Source of the DNA: Seison nebaliae
Lineage: Eukaryota > Rotifera > Pararotatoria > Seisonacea > Seisonidae
Assembly: GCA_023231475.1 (NCBI GenBank)
Contig: JALJEE010000907.1
Location: forward strand, 1 to 64,000
DNA: 64,000 nucleotides
Reading direction: 5' to 3'
Below, piece after piece: positions 35,643-52,136 of the stretch (positions are counted from its first letter, which is position 1; every line of letters begins with the position of its first letter). A program made the position numbers and the translations under genes. Below the pieces are notes generated by a model, which saw only the letters and a program-made list of their open reading frames with translations, did no database searches and was not told where the DNA came from.

Positions 35643-37043
35643 ATGTCACAAATTGATCATTTAACAGGTACGTAGTTCGGTTTATAGTTAAACGATATTT
35701 TTTATTTTACATAGGTCTTTCCAAAGGAAAGAAACGTCGACCGGAAAACCTTCTTCCAAAAGATAATATAAAACTTACGAAACAAGATAAAGCCGATTTA
35801 TCTAATCAACGTACTCTCTTCTCTGGTTATCGAAAACATGATACGTTCGCTACACGTGAAGTTCGTAAAAATATTAAGAAGGAACTTGTTAGCAATTCGA
35901 CAATTTGGGTAATACTGTTCAACTATGTAGAATGTAAGACATTTAAAGTGGTCATTTTAGGATCAATCATATTTAATGTTCTTCTCATTCTCGCTCAATC
36001 ATTTGAGTCGATTAATACCAGATTCAACTACTACTTCCAATTGTTGAATGTGATTCTCTTAGTGATATTTACTTGGGAGATCATATTTAAATTACTTGTC
36101 CATCGTGTCCATTTCTTTTATCGAGATATACCACAAGATTCCTCCATCGAAAAAATGAATTTAGTCGATTTAACTGTTGCCATTATGAGTTTGGTGAGTT
36201 ACATTATCGAACAGTATCTTTCCATTTATCCACCTGTACAAACGGTACGTATTATTCGTATGTTTCGACTAATTAAAGCATTGAGATCAATCCGAGCATT
36301 GAAAATTGTGAAAACATTTAGATTCTTCTCGTCTCTCCAACAAGTTCTCACTACCCTCGTCACGTCACTCGACACATTATCAGGAATCATCATCACCATC
36401 AATCTAACCATTTATGTATATGCCATGTGTGGATATGAGATATTTCACGAAGCTGATCCAGAAAATTTCGGAACTTTATTCAAAACTTTCGTTACTCTAT
36501 TGAAAGTACTAACCGTTGATGATTGGATCATTATCTGGCGACGAAACCATTCGAATCCCGGTCTTATCTTTTATCTCATCACGTACATTTTCCTCGAATA
36601 TTTCATTCTACTCAATGTATTGGTGGCACTTCTCATCGACAATTTTTCAGGAACAGTCAAACAAATCGAAACAGAAAAGGAAATTAATCAAAATCGACAA
36701 ATTAGAAATTTGGAGGATCAAATACCATATTCTTTTAATCGTATTCGTAATATACAAGATCGGACAGTTTGTGAAGATGATTTATCACGAATTGGATTGA
36801 GAGTTAATTTTAAAATTCTCTTCTATTTTCAATCAAATTTCTTTCAAGACTGGTCGATTAAAAATGGACGAAGTCTTCCCTCATGTCCCTAAGAGAGAAC
36901 GAGATTTATTAAAGAAACACTTCAATTTGATGACGTCATTAGAATATTATCATGATCTATTCAAAAACATTCAATATCATATCACACATTCATTGATGAA
37001 TGTCAAATCGGATGAAGATGTCAGAAGTGCAATGGTATATTAA
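35643..37043 (+). CDS. CatSper-like sperm cation channel alpha subunit
   Basis: Single-domain, six-transmembrane voltage-gated channel subunit, like the pore subunits of the sperm Ca2+ channel CatSper. Exons 35643-35667, 35715-36802 and 36849-37043 (47- and 46-nt introns) give 435 residues. S1 begins near residue 105 (KVVILGSIIFNVLLILAQ). S4 carries a full charge ladder, with Arg/Lys every third residue (TVRIIRMFRLIKALRSIRAL). The pore region is PENFGTLFKTF...LLKVLTVDDW, and its TxDDW filter is the CatSper1-type signature. S6 is FILLNVLVALLIDNF. The N-terminus is only about 100 residues, without the His-rich tail of mammalian CatSper1. The TAA stop overlaps an AATAAA signal at 37043-37048. 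Which paralogue it represents is unclear. Confidence 0.82.
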
Positions 37044-37075
37044 ATAAAGTTTTCTTTAAATCAATTTCGAAATTG

Positions 37076-40000
37076 TTAAGTGGATTTTAAATAAATATTC
37101 TTTAAAACGAACAGAACTACGTCCATATTCGTCCAATAACCGGTATGTGCAGTTAACATGCTCAAATATTGATTTTCATAACGCGATTCAGTAACTTGGA
37201 AATCGATCCTCTTCTCTAATTGTGGAAGGAAATCGGGATTCGTATTCGCATTATGTGATTGATTAGTAGTCAAATCGTCAGATTTCTTGAAATTATTTAT
37301 CAATTTACTAATATCCATTCTATTTGACATTTCGATATTTGCCGTCGGTAACGAACTCAAATAATTTTTCTTCTTTATCCTACTGTTGTTATTCTCGATG
37401 ATTTTCGATGTTTCCAAATCGTTCATTAGATCATTCGTATCGTCATCTACTGAGATATCATCAAAATCAGATCCATCTTTCGCATTGTTCGATTCATTTT
37501 GCATCATGTCCAAACTGCCTTCATGAAACGATTTTGATAATTGACTTTTTTTCGATGTCGTCGATTCGAGTATCGGTTTCATTTGCTCGTATGGTTCCGG
37601 ATGAGTAGCGTCATGTTTATGAATTCGTACTGGAAGATAAGAAGCGTAATGTTTCAATATTAACGGTTCCAAACGATACACCTTAATAATTGAAAAATGT
37701 ATAAAAATAAATTAGGAAGAAATTATTAACAATCGGATCAGACGAATGATAAATGTTGAACATTCTACCACAAACTGATTTGGGTAAAATATGATTCTGT
37801 GTTATATCGTTACCAGGACGTACTCCACGTAACGACAGAAATACAGCTAACGGTGATCCGATACAGAATAAATTTTCGATTTTCGAAAACTTCAATACAC
37901 TTCCTTGTTCTCGTTTCTCTTTTACTAAAACCGAATAAATCTTTTAAATTTCAAAATCTTTTTGAAGAAATTTAACGTCCGCTATTCACGTCTCCGTTTT
38001 TGCCCTTCGAATATTTCAATAATAATTCTTCTTCCGTTTTCAGCCTGATAATTTCGAGGAAAAAATCGAATTTTCACTTTCATTCAATAAGAATGGAGGA
38101 ACCATTTACTAACTGACTTCTCATTTCAATAATCTTACTCACTTGTTGAGTGATGGGAAGAGAGTTTTGTTTTTTCATTATTTCTTCTTCATCAGCAATA
38201 CTATGAATATTGGATTGGTGTCCCAATAGTGTGGCCATTCTTAAATATTCTTCATACAAAGCGATTGGATTGAAATTAGTTAGAATGTCATACATAATCA
38301 CGCTTCCTTCATGAGAAATGTTTGAAAGAAAATGTTCAAAGCAGAATTAAATGTACCTAGAGAATGTGCAATTATTGAAATTTTCCCATGTCGCAAAAAA
38401 TAGGGATTGGCCAAAGTAAATTTCATATAGGTCTCATTAATTCCTTTCACTAAACCATCTGTTAACTGAAGTTATTCATTAAAATGTGAGATTAATAAAA
38501 ATGTTTAGATTATCAAACTTCTAATCGATATAATGGCGACGTATAATAGAGAACGTCGAGAACTGTTGAATTGAATAATCCACGTAAGTTCCGCAATCTC
38601 CGTGGAGTAATCGATTGGATGACACCTTTGAAGAAGATTTTCGCATTTGAAAATATATATCTAAATTTAACCTTGGTCCAACTTGCAAGAGGAGCGCCAT
38701 TCAACCGGAAAGAATTCCGCCCGAGTTTGTTGATTTTCGGGCAAATCTAAATATTTCCCTTTTAATTTCTGTTCCAAATCTCTTAATCTAACGAGTCATT
38801 GAAGATTTTTCGTTTCAACAGACAATTATAACTCGATACATCTTCTCGCTATACTTCCTCTTGCTACCAGTTGTCCGATACCATGAACGACGAAAACCAT
38901 ATGATCAATTATCGCATCTTTATCTTCCAAAGTAGCTAAAACGGGATAACCTCTTCGAATTCTCGCACCAGCTATTGTGTAAATAATAATTGAAATATAT
39001 TTTATTTTAATTTTGAACTTTGCATTCCTAATTTGTTACTTAATGTCCTCAAAAAACGGAAGTGAACCGCTTCGCTGTACATATAAACTTCCAATGGTGT
39101 GAGCCATGTGACGAAGAAATCGGCAAATTGTAATCTTTGTGCATTCGCTAAAGTGAATGGAAATGAAAAGAAGAAGATGAATGATGATATTTAACGTGCA
39201 TTTAAAATACTTTGTTTTTTTTCATTCTTTTTAGAAGTTTCTCCTCTGCTCGATGTATCACCTATTTTACGACAATTATTCGAATAAATTAATTATTCTA
39301 TTCAATTTTAATTAATAGCACCATCTCCCAAACAGTTCGAATTGAAGAAAATGTAAATTAGAAAACTAAATTACAATTCCATTTAAATTAATCACAAAGT
39401 AGAAGTTCCGAAGAAAATTGTCAGAGCAAAAATAAAAAATTAATAACAGAACGTTTCAGAAAGAATAAAAGTGTAAATTTTTAACTACTCAGAAAACAGC
39501 AAATATTCTTTCAATGATAGAAAGAAAATTCAAATCAAATTAAATAACCCAAAAAATCGAAAATTAATTTTTAGCAATAAAATATTTGTAAGCAACTTGT
39601 CTGATAAGTGAGAACTCGATGTCCCTGATATAAGGATAGATGATGTTCTTCAATATCTTTAGCATAACTATTTTCTAAAGGATAAGAATTGACATCATCG
39701 AACCAGGTAGCTCGATAGATTGGCATGATGTCATTGCCTGTTTGTTCTAAATTTATGGTGATTAAAAGAGAAAGTTATGATGGGAAAAATGAAACTATTC
39801 GCTCCAGACCAATACAAGGGATAATACATCATAGTCGATACATCGGCTTCATACAATTGACCACGAACAATGACTTTCTGATCAAATCGTGGATTTCGAA
39901 AGACGAATTCTAATCGTAGAGAATCATATCCACGAAATGGCAACCATTTGCGTTCACCGCTGATCTTGCGATAGAACCATCTGACTTCGTCACAACGAAG

Positions 40001-40111
40001 TGGCTCGACTATCTTATTGATGGGAAGAGTATCGGTGGAGAGTTCCTTGACAATTCCTTCGATAATTTCTTTTTGGTTGGCAGATGTTGGAATGTTTATG
40101 CTCTTATTCAT
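37076..40111 (-). CDS. DDHD-domain phospholipase (DDHD1/PA-PLA1 type)
   Basis: Intracellular phospholipase A1 that hydrolyses phosphatidic acid and related lipids. About ten short exons; ends are approximate except the first ATG (40111) and the stop (37076). The N-terminus has a WWE-like segment (RWFYRKISGERKWLPFRGYDS) and continues through YRATWFDDVNSYPLE. Then come RGYPVLATLEDK, the VHGIGQ block, EFFPVEWRS, and SITPRRLRNLRGLFNSTVLD followed by YYTSPLYR. The lipase nucleophile motif is KISIIAHSLG. The DDHD domain has FCIGSPLAVFLSLRG, FNIYHSSDPI, YRLEPLI and TAHTGYWTNMDVVLFVL at the C-terminus. A low-complexity insert of about 110 residues splits the DDHD domain. It converges with the CatSper gene, 32 bp apart. 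Confidence 0.9.
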
Positions 40112-40645
40112 TGATACTTAAAGTAAACAAACTGAATGATAGTTGGTGGAGTTCGAATTTTCACTTTTTTTTATTTTCAATTATAAAAATGAAATTTATT
40201 CTCTATCACTTCTTCCTCCAACCTTTTCTCAACCTCTCTTACATAGAAGTATCTCCTCTTCAATCAAGTAGTTTATTTAATCATTATATTACCATCAACA
40301 TCGATATTAGTCAACCGATTGATATGATCGATATGATCGATATATTAATGTGTAGAAATTTCTCCAAATATATCTGTAAACTTCTTATTCAAATCATTCA
40401 TTTTCACGTCATTGTCCAAACTAGAAAAAATTAGTTTATCGGTCAAATTTAATTATTTAATTTCATTAATTCTTTCGACAGATGATAATTTATATTATCC
40501 ACTTGTCATTTGCTCTTTGTCAAACTAATATTTAGCAGTTGAAGGTGAGAATACATAAAGATTTCTCTTATTTTCCCTACCGGTATTTGAGCTTCTCATT
40601 AATCGTTGTCATGACAACCGAACTAAATATTCGGTAGAAAGATTG
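40112..40645. other. Divergent promoter region of DDHD and ARL genes
   Basis: 534 bp between two divergent starts. Contains the X-box at 40605-40618 close to the ARL start. The rest is AT-rich with a short GATATGATC repeat near 40320-40340. Confidence 0.5.
40605..40618. promoter_or_regulatory. Perfect palindromic X-box (RFX site) upstream of ARL
   Basis: GTTGTCATGACAAC is a perfect inverted repeat and matches RYYNYYATRRNRAC at every position. Its end is 28 bp upstream of the ARL start codon, the position expected for RFX-controlled ciliary genes. Confidence 0.75.
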
Positions 40646-41295
40646 ATGACGTGCATGAAAAAACGTAGAAGTTACAACATTCTAGTTCTAGGATTAGATA
40701 ACGCAGGAAAATCGACAATTATTTTTAATTTAACTAATAAAAATTCAAGAGACATTCAACCGACAACCGGTAAATTTTCCACATTTCCTCACAATTCAAC
40801 TTGTAGCGCACCATCGTACATTCGTCTGTCATTGTCAATGTGATTATCGTTGTTCAATTAATTTTATTATCAAAATTTCATTTATTATTTTTATGAAAAG
40901 GATTCCAAATTTATTCGAAAAAACTTAATAAATATCATTCACTCGAATTTGGCGATGTGTCTGGACAAAGATGTGACAGGACGTTTTGGACGACGTTCTT
41001 CGAAGAAGTTCATCTAATTTTTTTCGTCATCGATCGAGCGGATATTTCAAGAATGAATGAAGTTCTAACTGAAGTCAAATATGTTTCTGAATCAAAAGAA
41101 CTTATTCATTGTCCAATCATTTTTATTCTGAACAAGATCGATTTGCCATTATCTCCAATTGACGCAAATAAAATAGATCAATTGAAGAGATTATTATTAT
41201 CGAAAGAACGGATGACGGAAACAATTGAACTCTGTGGGAAAAGTTTGAAAGAAAGAGAACTTATTAATCTCATCATGAAATATATTGATGACTAA
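40646..41295 (+). CDS. ARL-family small GTPase, probably ciliary
   Basis: ARF-like GTPase of 172 residues; exons 40646-40769 and 40901-41295 join in frame. The P-loop is GLDNAGKST. The switch I Thr lies in IQPTTGF. Switch II reads GDVSGQ: the usual WDxGGQ is altered, with Ser before the Gly-Gln as in ARL6 (DMSGQ). The base motif is NKID. There is no myristoylation Gly at position 2 and the N-terminal helix is short and basic (MTCMKKRRSY). ARL6/BBS3, ARL3 and ARL13 are ciliary members. The X-box upstream supports a cilium role, and ARL6-like or a divergent ARL13-like is the best guess. The C-terminus is shorter than in those families and lacks the SAK-type motif. Confidence 0.75.
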
Positions 41296-41979
41296 ATTTA
41301 TGATTTCTTCTTCAATTTCTCAAAACAGTTTTGCTTTAAAGTTTAAAATAATTTCATGCTCAAATTTTTCATTAGTCAATTTTAATAGTATCTGATTATT
41401 TATCGTCATATTTACAAATGGAAGAATTTCCCTAAAATTTCGACTTGATTTTCTAATAAATAGAATAATAGAAAGTGGAAATTCCTAATTTCTCCCACAT
41501 AATAATTATCAGAATTAGATTAATGGATAAATTTAGAGTGAAGAAGAATAAACTAATATTTTTGAGAGAAGAGAATAGGAAGGAATAATGATGAAGTTCA
41601 ATTAAATAAAATAAATAAAAATGAATAAATTATTCGATGTGAATAATAACAGGCGATACAATTGCATACAGTTCATATTCATCTATACATAAGAAGAACA
41701 GATGAATGTAGAGGTGAGATGACGGAAGCTTTTTTTCATTTGATAAATTTTAAAAAAGAATTACTTTTAGTAATCGATTTAATAAGAATAAATTGTCTTT
41801 CGTTTGAAGAAATAAAAATAAATATAATTCTAGAAATCTATTCTCTCATCAAATAAATGGTGATGAATAGATAAACGAATTTACTCGCAACAAATAAGAT
41901 CATCTTCAAAATAAGTCGGATGGTATTTGCATAATAGTAGTAGATGAATTAGAATGGAATGGATGTAAATAAAAGTCAA
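41296..41979. other. Convergent 3' spacer
   Basis: 3' flanks of ARL (+) and PAK (-). Many AATAAA/TTTATT elements (for example around 41605-41630). No coding segment seen. Confidence 0.4.
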
Positions 41980-45616
<3,637 letters not shown>

Positions 45617-48600
45617 AAAATCCTTTTAACAATCGTTTGTCTGATGATCGATTTAAAATTAAGTTGAAAAATCCTTCTGCCAATGCCTCATATATGATTC
45701 ATGTTGTTCTTGTTATTATAAATGATCATTGTTCGGAGATGAGAAGGAAGAGTTCGATTGAGTTTGTTGATCGAAAAAATCATCGATGGCAATGGCAAAC
45801 AGATCCGTCCAACATATGTTCAAATCTCATACACCAAATTATTACGCCACCAAATGATAATTGGAGGAAGAATGCTTCTGAATCAGTCACTGAAATGAGA
45901 ACTAGTCGAAATGATAAAAGAAATATTTCAATGAAATATTATGAGTTGAATGGAAGGAAAATTTAAAGAAAAATATTCCCATCCAACAAGAGACGAGAAG
46001 ATAAAAAGAATTAAAATAGTTTCCTATAAACTTTTATCGAAGAATACGAAAAATTTTATGGGAAACAGAGAAAAAGATAATTTGAACTTCCACTACTACG
46101 TATATATTATAAAAACCCAAATTTAACATCCACTGACAATTGTTTCGTTCAATTAAAATTGTTCCTTCCGTCTTTCCCTACCAAAATGGAACTAACTCCC
46201 GTCCTCAATACAAATGGAAAAAAAATAATTAAACGAATTCATTTCATCATCAAATCTCAATCAAATCGAATGGGATTCTGTTCCATCTGACGATAATATA
46301 ATGTAGATTATATCGTCAAAAGTCTCTACGTAACAAATGGAAAGATATGAAAAGTTTTTGTTTATACTTATCTCAATCCATTCCCATCATTTAATCTCAA
46401 TCAGAACGATTTGATTCACCATCATCATCATCATTCTTTTCTCATCACATCATCGAACAATAAAAATTATGTAAGAAATTCACATATTTATTTCTACATA
46501 TATACTTACGTATGTAGCTACATGTGGTAAATAGAAAAGACATATACACATGTATCAATTGGTCTATGGAAGTGCAGAGACATCTACAAACGCCTTACAT
46601 ACATACACGTACCTCGGAGTATGTGGATGCGCAGACACATCTTCCAATGTACATACACTACATACAGATTAGTAGGTATATTTGAAAGACACCGATATGT
46701 AACTATATCATCATATTACGTACGTCTATAATAAAGGAAGAGAATACGAAGGATTATCTAACAAATTTCTTATTTGTTCGAAATGTTAATGAATGAATGA
46801 TTGGGACGAAGTATGAAATCTTCTCCCAACTCATCACAATTCAATTCATTAATATTTCTCCTTCTTCACACGCCCGACAACGACTCAAAGATATAGGAGG
46901 AATTGTTGAAGAATGTGAACAGATTTCTCACTTCTTCCTCTCCTCTCAGAATTATTATCAGACTCATCATAACTACAATTAGAACTTCAATATGCGAATG
47001 AGAATTGTGTACTTCACATAACACACACACACACACACACACACACATACGTACACTGAGTGCACACACAAAAACATAGATTTATTAAGACATAAAAAAT
47101 AAAGAGATCTACAATTCTTTATTTCAATTGACTTTTTAATGGAAAAATATACAGACAAGTAACACTTGGTGCAAGATCATCATGATGAGCAGTGGACAAA
47201 ATTGAGATGATATAAATATAAAACAAATAAAAGAAAATGGAGAATTGTTGACAGAAATGAGAAATGGTAATAATTGAACAAAAATATTTTACATATGATC
47301 ATCGTTCAATTGATGATCAAGAGACAACTTTCTAAAAAAAGGAACATTTCTTATATAAGAGATTCACCTACGCAAATATTTCATCTCCATCCCACCATCC
47401 CCGTCCCTCCAAAACATATTAATTTCTGATAAGTTTTCTTTCTTTCCCATTTATTTTGAAGATCCGTCCTCTCTTCCATCTCCTCCTCTTTCTCCATTTT
47501 TTAAGGTGAATTTCCTGTTCAAAATTTTAGGCTTTCCTCCAAAAAATAAATTGGAGAAATTTATTTCTCTTTTTATTTATTCTTCTCTTCTTGCGTACAA
47601 TGCCGACTGCAGTCCTATTTTGATTCACATCGATACTAATGATGACTAATTATGACAAGCGACAACGAATTAATGTGTTGTGTTAAACGACAAAAAACAT
47701 TTATTATCAGTAGAAATTCTTTCTATGAATTTATCTCCAGAAATAACAATAATTCTTTTCACATACACATTATTCGTCGGAAATTGTTCGTATAAATTAT
47801 ACAATTATATTCTAATATACTTCTTGTCCTCTTCCTCCTCCACCTTCTCTTTCTTCTCCTGACTGTTAATCACATTATAATCTTATCTAATTTTAATTAA
47901 TTTCTAATGAAATCATTTTATGGAAAATGAGTCAACACCTTCCGATTGAAATACCTATTTCTGATTATTGTGGTATACATTGGGGTAAATAATGAGCCAT
48001 ACTTCCTCTTCCACAAATCAACAACCATTTATCAACTTGGTATTTAATCTATTTGAAGCTTCCTTCTATCGAATGTTTTCACTCTCAAACTTTTCTGAAA
48101 CATTTAGAGAATTTCTGAGAATAAACCGGTTTTTTTTCGTTGAAACTTGATCGACTATAAGAACCATATTACTCATTTCGATATTTCAAATATTTGACAT
48201 GTTCCTTCGTTTAATTTATCGATGAAGAAAATGAAAGTTTAATTGAAATAAAATTAACGAGAACTTTATGATTTGATTTTATAAATTTCCATCAAAATAT
48301 TTTGAAATTTTAAAATTAATAAAAAAATTAATCCAAAACTTAATTCGAATTATATGAAAAATTTCTTGAATCTTCCATCCAATGAGAGTTTTGATGGAAA
48401 TTTGAGAAAATAATATAACAAAAAAAAAAAGTAAATTACTTTAAGTAATTGTGAACTATTTTAAACTTTCTATAATAAATTTAATTTTAATATAAAATGG
48501 AGAAAATTTTTATAATTATGAAAATAACAGAGTGTGTTGAATAACAAAAAATTGAAAAAAATAAATATATTTAATAAGTTTAAACATTAATAATTTAGTG

Positions 48601-50771
48601 AACTGTCTCCTCCAGTTACTCTGTTTATGTTTATCACGTAAAATTTGTTGGAGATTAAATGGAACACGTATTTCTCTTGAAAAATTTGATGAAATTCAGA
48701 CACTCTGAAGCATTGGATGGGTGGTTTTGACAAGTTTAATTTGAATCTATTTATCTATTTGATTAATTGATCTGTGTACACTTGACTAAATGGTTTGATA
48801 TTGAATGAAGAAGAAATCGGATTATTATTAAAGTCATGAAATGATTATGTTCGTTATAAGTTGTAGCTTAAGGGGATGCTCCACTAACACGAGATACAAG
48901 TGATTGAACTTTAATTTGAATTATGAGAAATTTAGCAATTGGGGTTGAATGATTAGCGAACATTATGTTCATACAATAACTGTCCGTGTAATTCGTTATG
49001 CAGAAGAGATTTAATAATTGAAAAGCGAATTGAGGAGAATTTATATCAAGAGATATCTCTCCTCGAATCTCGATAGAGAGACATGTGATTATGCAATTCA
49101 GTGAGCAAGAAGAAAAACGAGAGCGATGTGACTAAAACAAACATCAGAAGATATTGCTTAATGAAATAATTTGCCTATCGATTATAATTCCATCAAACAG
49201 TGAGAGGAATAACAAGAAATGAATTCACATCTTCTCATTTGGATTCAACTTGATTTTCGAACAAATGAATTGGAAATTATGCGAGAAAATTTTTCATGTT
49301 GATGATGAAAGAAGAATTCATAATTAGATATGCTAATGGATAAACGAACTGCTTTCCCATTTTTTTTATCATCATTCCTTCTCATCATAATTCGTCATCC
49401 ACAACAGAAAGAAAACAATAGACAGAATGGCATTAGAGTAGCAGAAATAGAAAGAAAGTTCTTTCATTATCGACAAAAGGAACGAAACCTTTCACTCACT
49501 TACTATTATGTTGTTAAACTAGAACTCTATTTTCTCATTTTATCTAGTTATCTATAATCTATCTTTGACTATCTATCGGAATTTTCCTATCAATTCATAT
49601 CATTAGACAAATAACTATTCTTCTTCTTTCAACCAAAAATCTATTTCACTCTTCCTTTTCATCTTAAAGAAAATCCCAATTATTTATCATTCTCCTAAAA
49701 CTCAAAAATTCTAGCTAGTCTCTTCATCTCTTATCCAAAAAAGAAAGAAAGAAAGAAATACTTATTCAAATGTCCCTCAACAATCTCCCAAAGGAATTAG
49801 TTTGTTTCGGAATCTTATAAATTTCTTTAGAGGAGACTACAAAATTAATTATTTCCATTAGAAACTGTTTTATTTTAATGAAACGATAGATGATACTAAT
49901 GGAAATTTAACTTTTCAAACAATTTTCAATGAAAACTTTAGTGGAACTTAATTTCCTCTTACGAATTTTCTATGGGATCGTTCAACATTTTTTTTTATGA
50001 TGAAACATTTCTCAACAACTTGTTTTTAAGTTATATTTCTAAATTTCTCTTTTTCATATAATTTTTTTTTGCTAGTTCAGTTTTCTATTTTTCGATAGTA
50101 TTTTCGAATAGATTTGACGTTGTAATTATTTTAAGTTGTTTTCATGCGATTCCATTTGGAGGAAGATGGAATGACAATAATTTAGGGAGTATGAAGTGGA
50201 TATGTGGATGAGGCTGAATGTAGAATATAGGAAATTTATGTACTGTCGATGTATAACCACTTTATTGAACACTTATCGTCAGATAATGAGTTTGGAGAAA
50301 GATCAAATATAAATCGCATAAAACAGATAGAGGAGGAATGATATGTCCTCAAAATATTTCCGCTTGTTCTTAACATGATAAATATCAAATTCATTTCACA
50401 ATCTCTAGAAAATTGAAATATATCCATCATCCTTCCTCACAGTCTTATACTCTCCACCTACTCTCAGGATTTAATGGAATTGAATGATATTTATTCTCCC
50501 TTCCAATATAGTTGGCGAGAAATGTTGTGTGAATGAGATTTCATATTGATATTGATAAATTATTAGACATTTGCTAGAATGATATCGAAAGCAAATTCTT
50601 CTCTTTCATTGCCAATATCATATTTCATCATTATCTTCTCGTCGTCGTCGTCATCATTTTTAACAACACTGATAATGGATGATGGATTATTTTTTATTGG
50701 AAATTTAATAAATTACCTCTTTTCCAATCTTCTTTTTTCAGAGATGAAATATCGATAAATTCTTACAAAAA
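45617..50771. other. Large intergenic region between PAK and an orphan secreted gene
   Basis: About 5.1 kb without a supportable gene. It has a CA microsatellite near 47020-47046 and TACATACA/ACGTATGT-rich stretches near 46500-46680. An open frame at 45637-45966 lacks an ATG start and is probably PAK 5' flank. Other short frames (49330-49557) show no domain. The PAK promoter is presumably within the first several hundred bases. Confidence 0.4.
47020..47046. repeat. CA microsatellite
   Basis: Uninterrupted CACACA run in intergenic DNA. Confidence 0.8.
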
Positions 50772-51964
50772 ATGGATCTCAAATTAATAATATTTTTAAT
50801 TATATCTATTGAAAGTGGAAACATCGAAGTTTATTCTAAAGAAATACCTCCCGTATCTACCGTACTTGATGCAACTCCATTAAAATCGAATGAAACTCTT
50901 CTCGCTAAACTGACGACTCCTCTCGCAATCAACAAAAGTAAAAGTTGTCTGATGCTTCAGAAGAATGTGAGGAAACAACATACTTGTCTAGTACAAACTT
51001 TCGGTGTTCCATTTATCCATCAACGTCATCAAATGGAAAATAATGACATTTTCTTCTGGATTAGAGACTTCTCACCAATTGACGAAAATTTTAATGGATA
51101 TTATTGGTATCCGAAAAGTTGGCGATTTTTAATTTTGTTTTATTTTCAAAATTTTTAATTTGTCAGAAAATCATCAAAATAATTTTTTAACGATTTGTTC
51201 ATTTTATGCATCGAGCACATTCGACACCATTCTCGCCAAATATAATTTGACTTATTATCAGAAGTGGGAGAAGAAACAGAGAATGTGCTACAATCTCTCT
51301 CATCCAATCCATTCGAATAGTGTTGTTGTTTTTAGAAATAAATTTTTTTATTTAACGAAAATTAAATGGAAAATATTCGTCGTCCAATTGAACTTTGCAA
51401 ATAATCGAACGACTCTCATGGAAATTAATGGAGATTATAAAATTGATGAAATTTTTATAAAAAGTTAAATTTTTTTTTTTTGAATAAAAATATAAAAAAA
51501 GTTTTTCAGGTGATTTAAATTCGATAAATTTGATAAAAATCCACAAATATCATATCACGACGAATATTTATGATATTGAAAATAATGTGATTGTGGGTAG
51601 TAGTGAAATAGAAATAAAAAGAACACGAATTTCATTAAAGTCCATTGTTCTGAGATCATTTATTGCTTATGGATTCCTTTATATGAATTTTAATGAAACA
51701 AACAACATTTTCACTTATTTCCCCATTTCTCATAATTTGGATGAATGTCAATTGAATGGTATTGACTTATATCTTCCTCCCAATCATTTATACGGAAGGA
51801 AAAATGAAGAAATTTCTTATGTCAATTTCAATTCATATAATGATCGATTATTCATTTGTACGTTGAGAAAAAACCATCAGGAAAACACACCTCCCACAAT
51901 TCTCACAATTACATCGAAACTATTCTTTACTTGTCCATCACCATCGAACTCACAATCAATTTAA
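50772..51964 (+). CDS. Orphan secreted protein
   Basis: Not recognised. Exons 50772-51117, 51167-51463 and 51510-51964 (49- and 46-nt introns) join in frame to 365 residues. A probable signal peptide starts the protein (MDLKLIIFLIISIESG). Seven or more cysteines are spread along it (for example KSCLMLQ, HTCLVQ, RMCYNLS, DECQLNG, FICTLR, FFTCPSP), with several N-x-S/T sequons, fitting an extracellular glycoprotein. There is no transmembrane segment at the C-terminus. No domain can be named. It converges on the PHF12-like gene. Confidence 0.6.
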
Positions 51965-52136
51965 TAAAATTTGAGAATAAACTTTTTTTCCGATACAAAA
52001 ATAAAATTTTTCTTATCATTTTTTTAAACCATCAAAAATTCCGTCAGGTTCGTAAACTTTTGGAAATAATATGAAATTTGAACATTTTCTTCGATCGAGT
52101 AGAAAATTGAAGAGGAAAAAGTTTTTTCAAAATTTT

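Noticed and set aside
45637-45966. 110-codon open frame just upstream of PAK on the other strand
   Set aside because: Its apparent start is TTG, no ATG near the beginning, and no domain; more likely PAK 5' flank.
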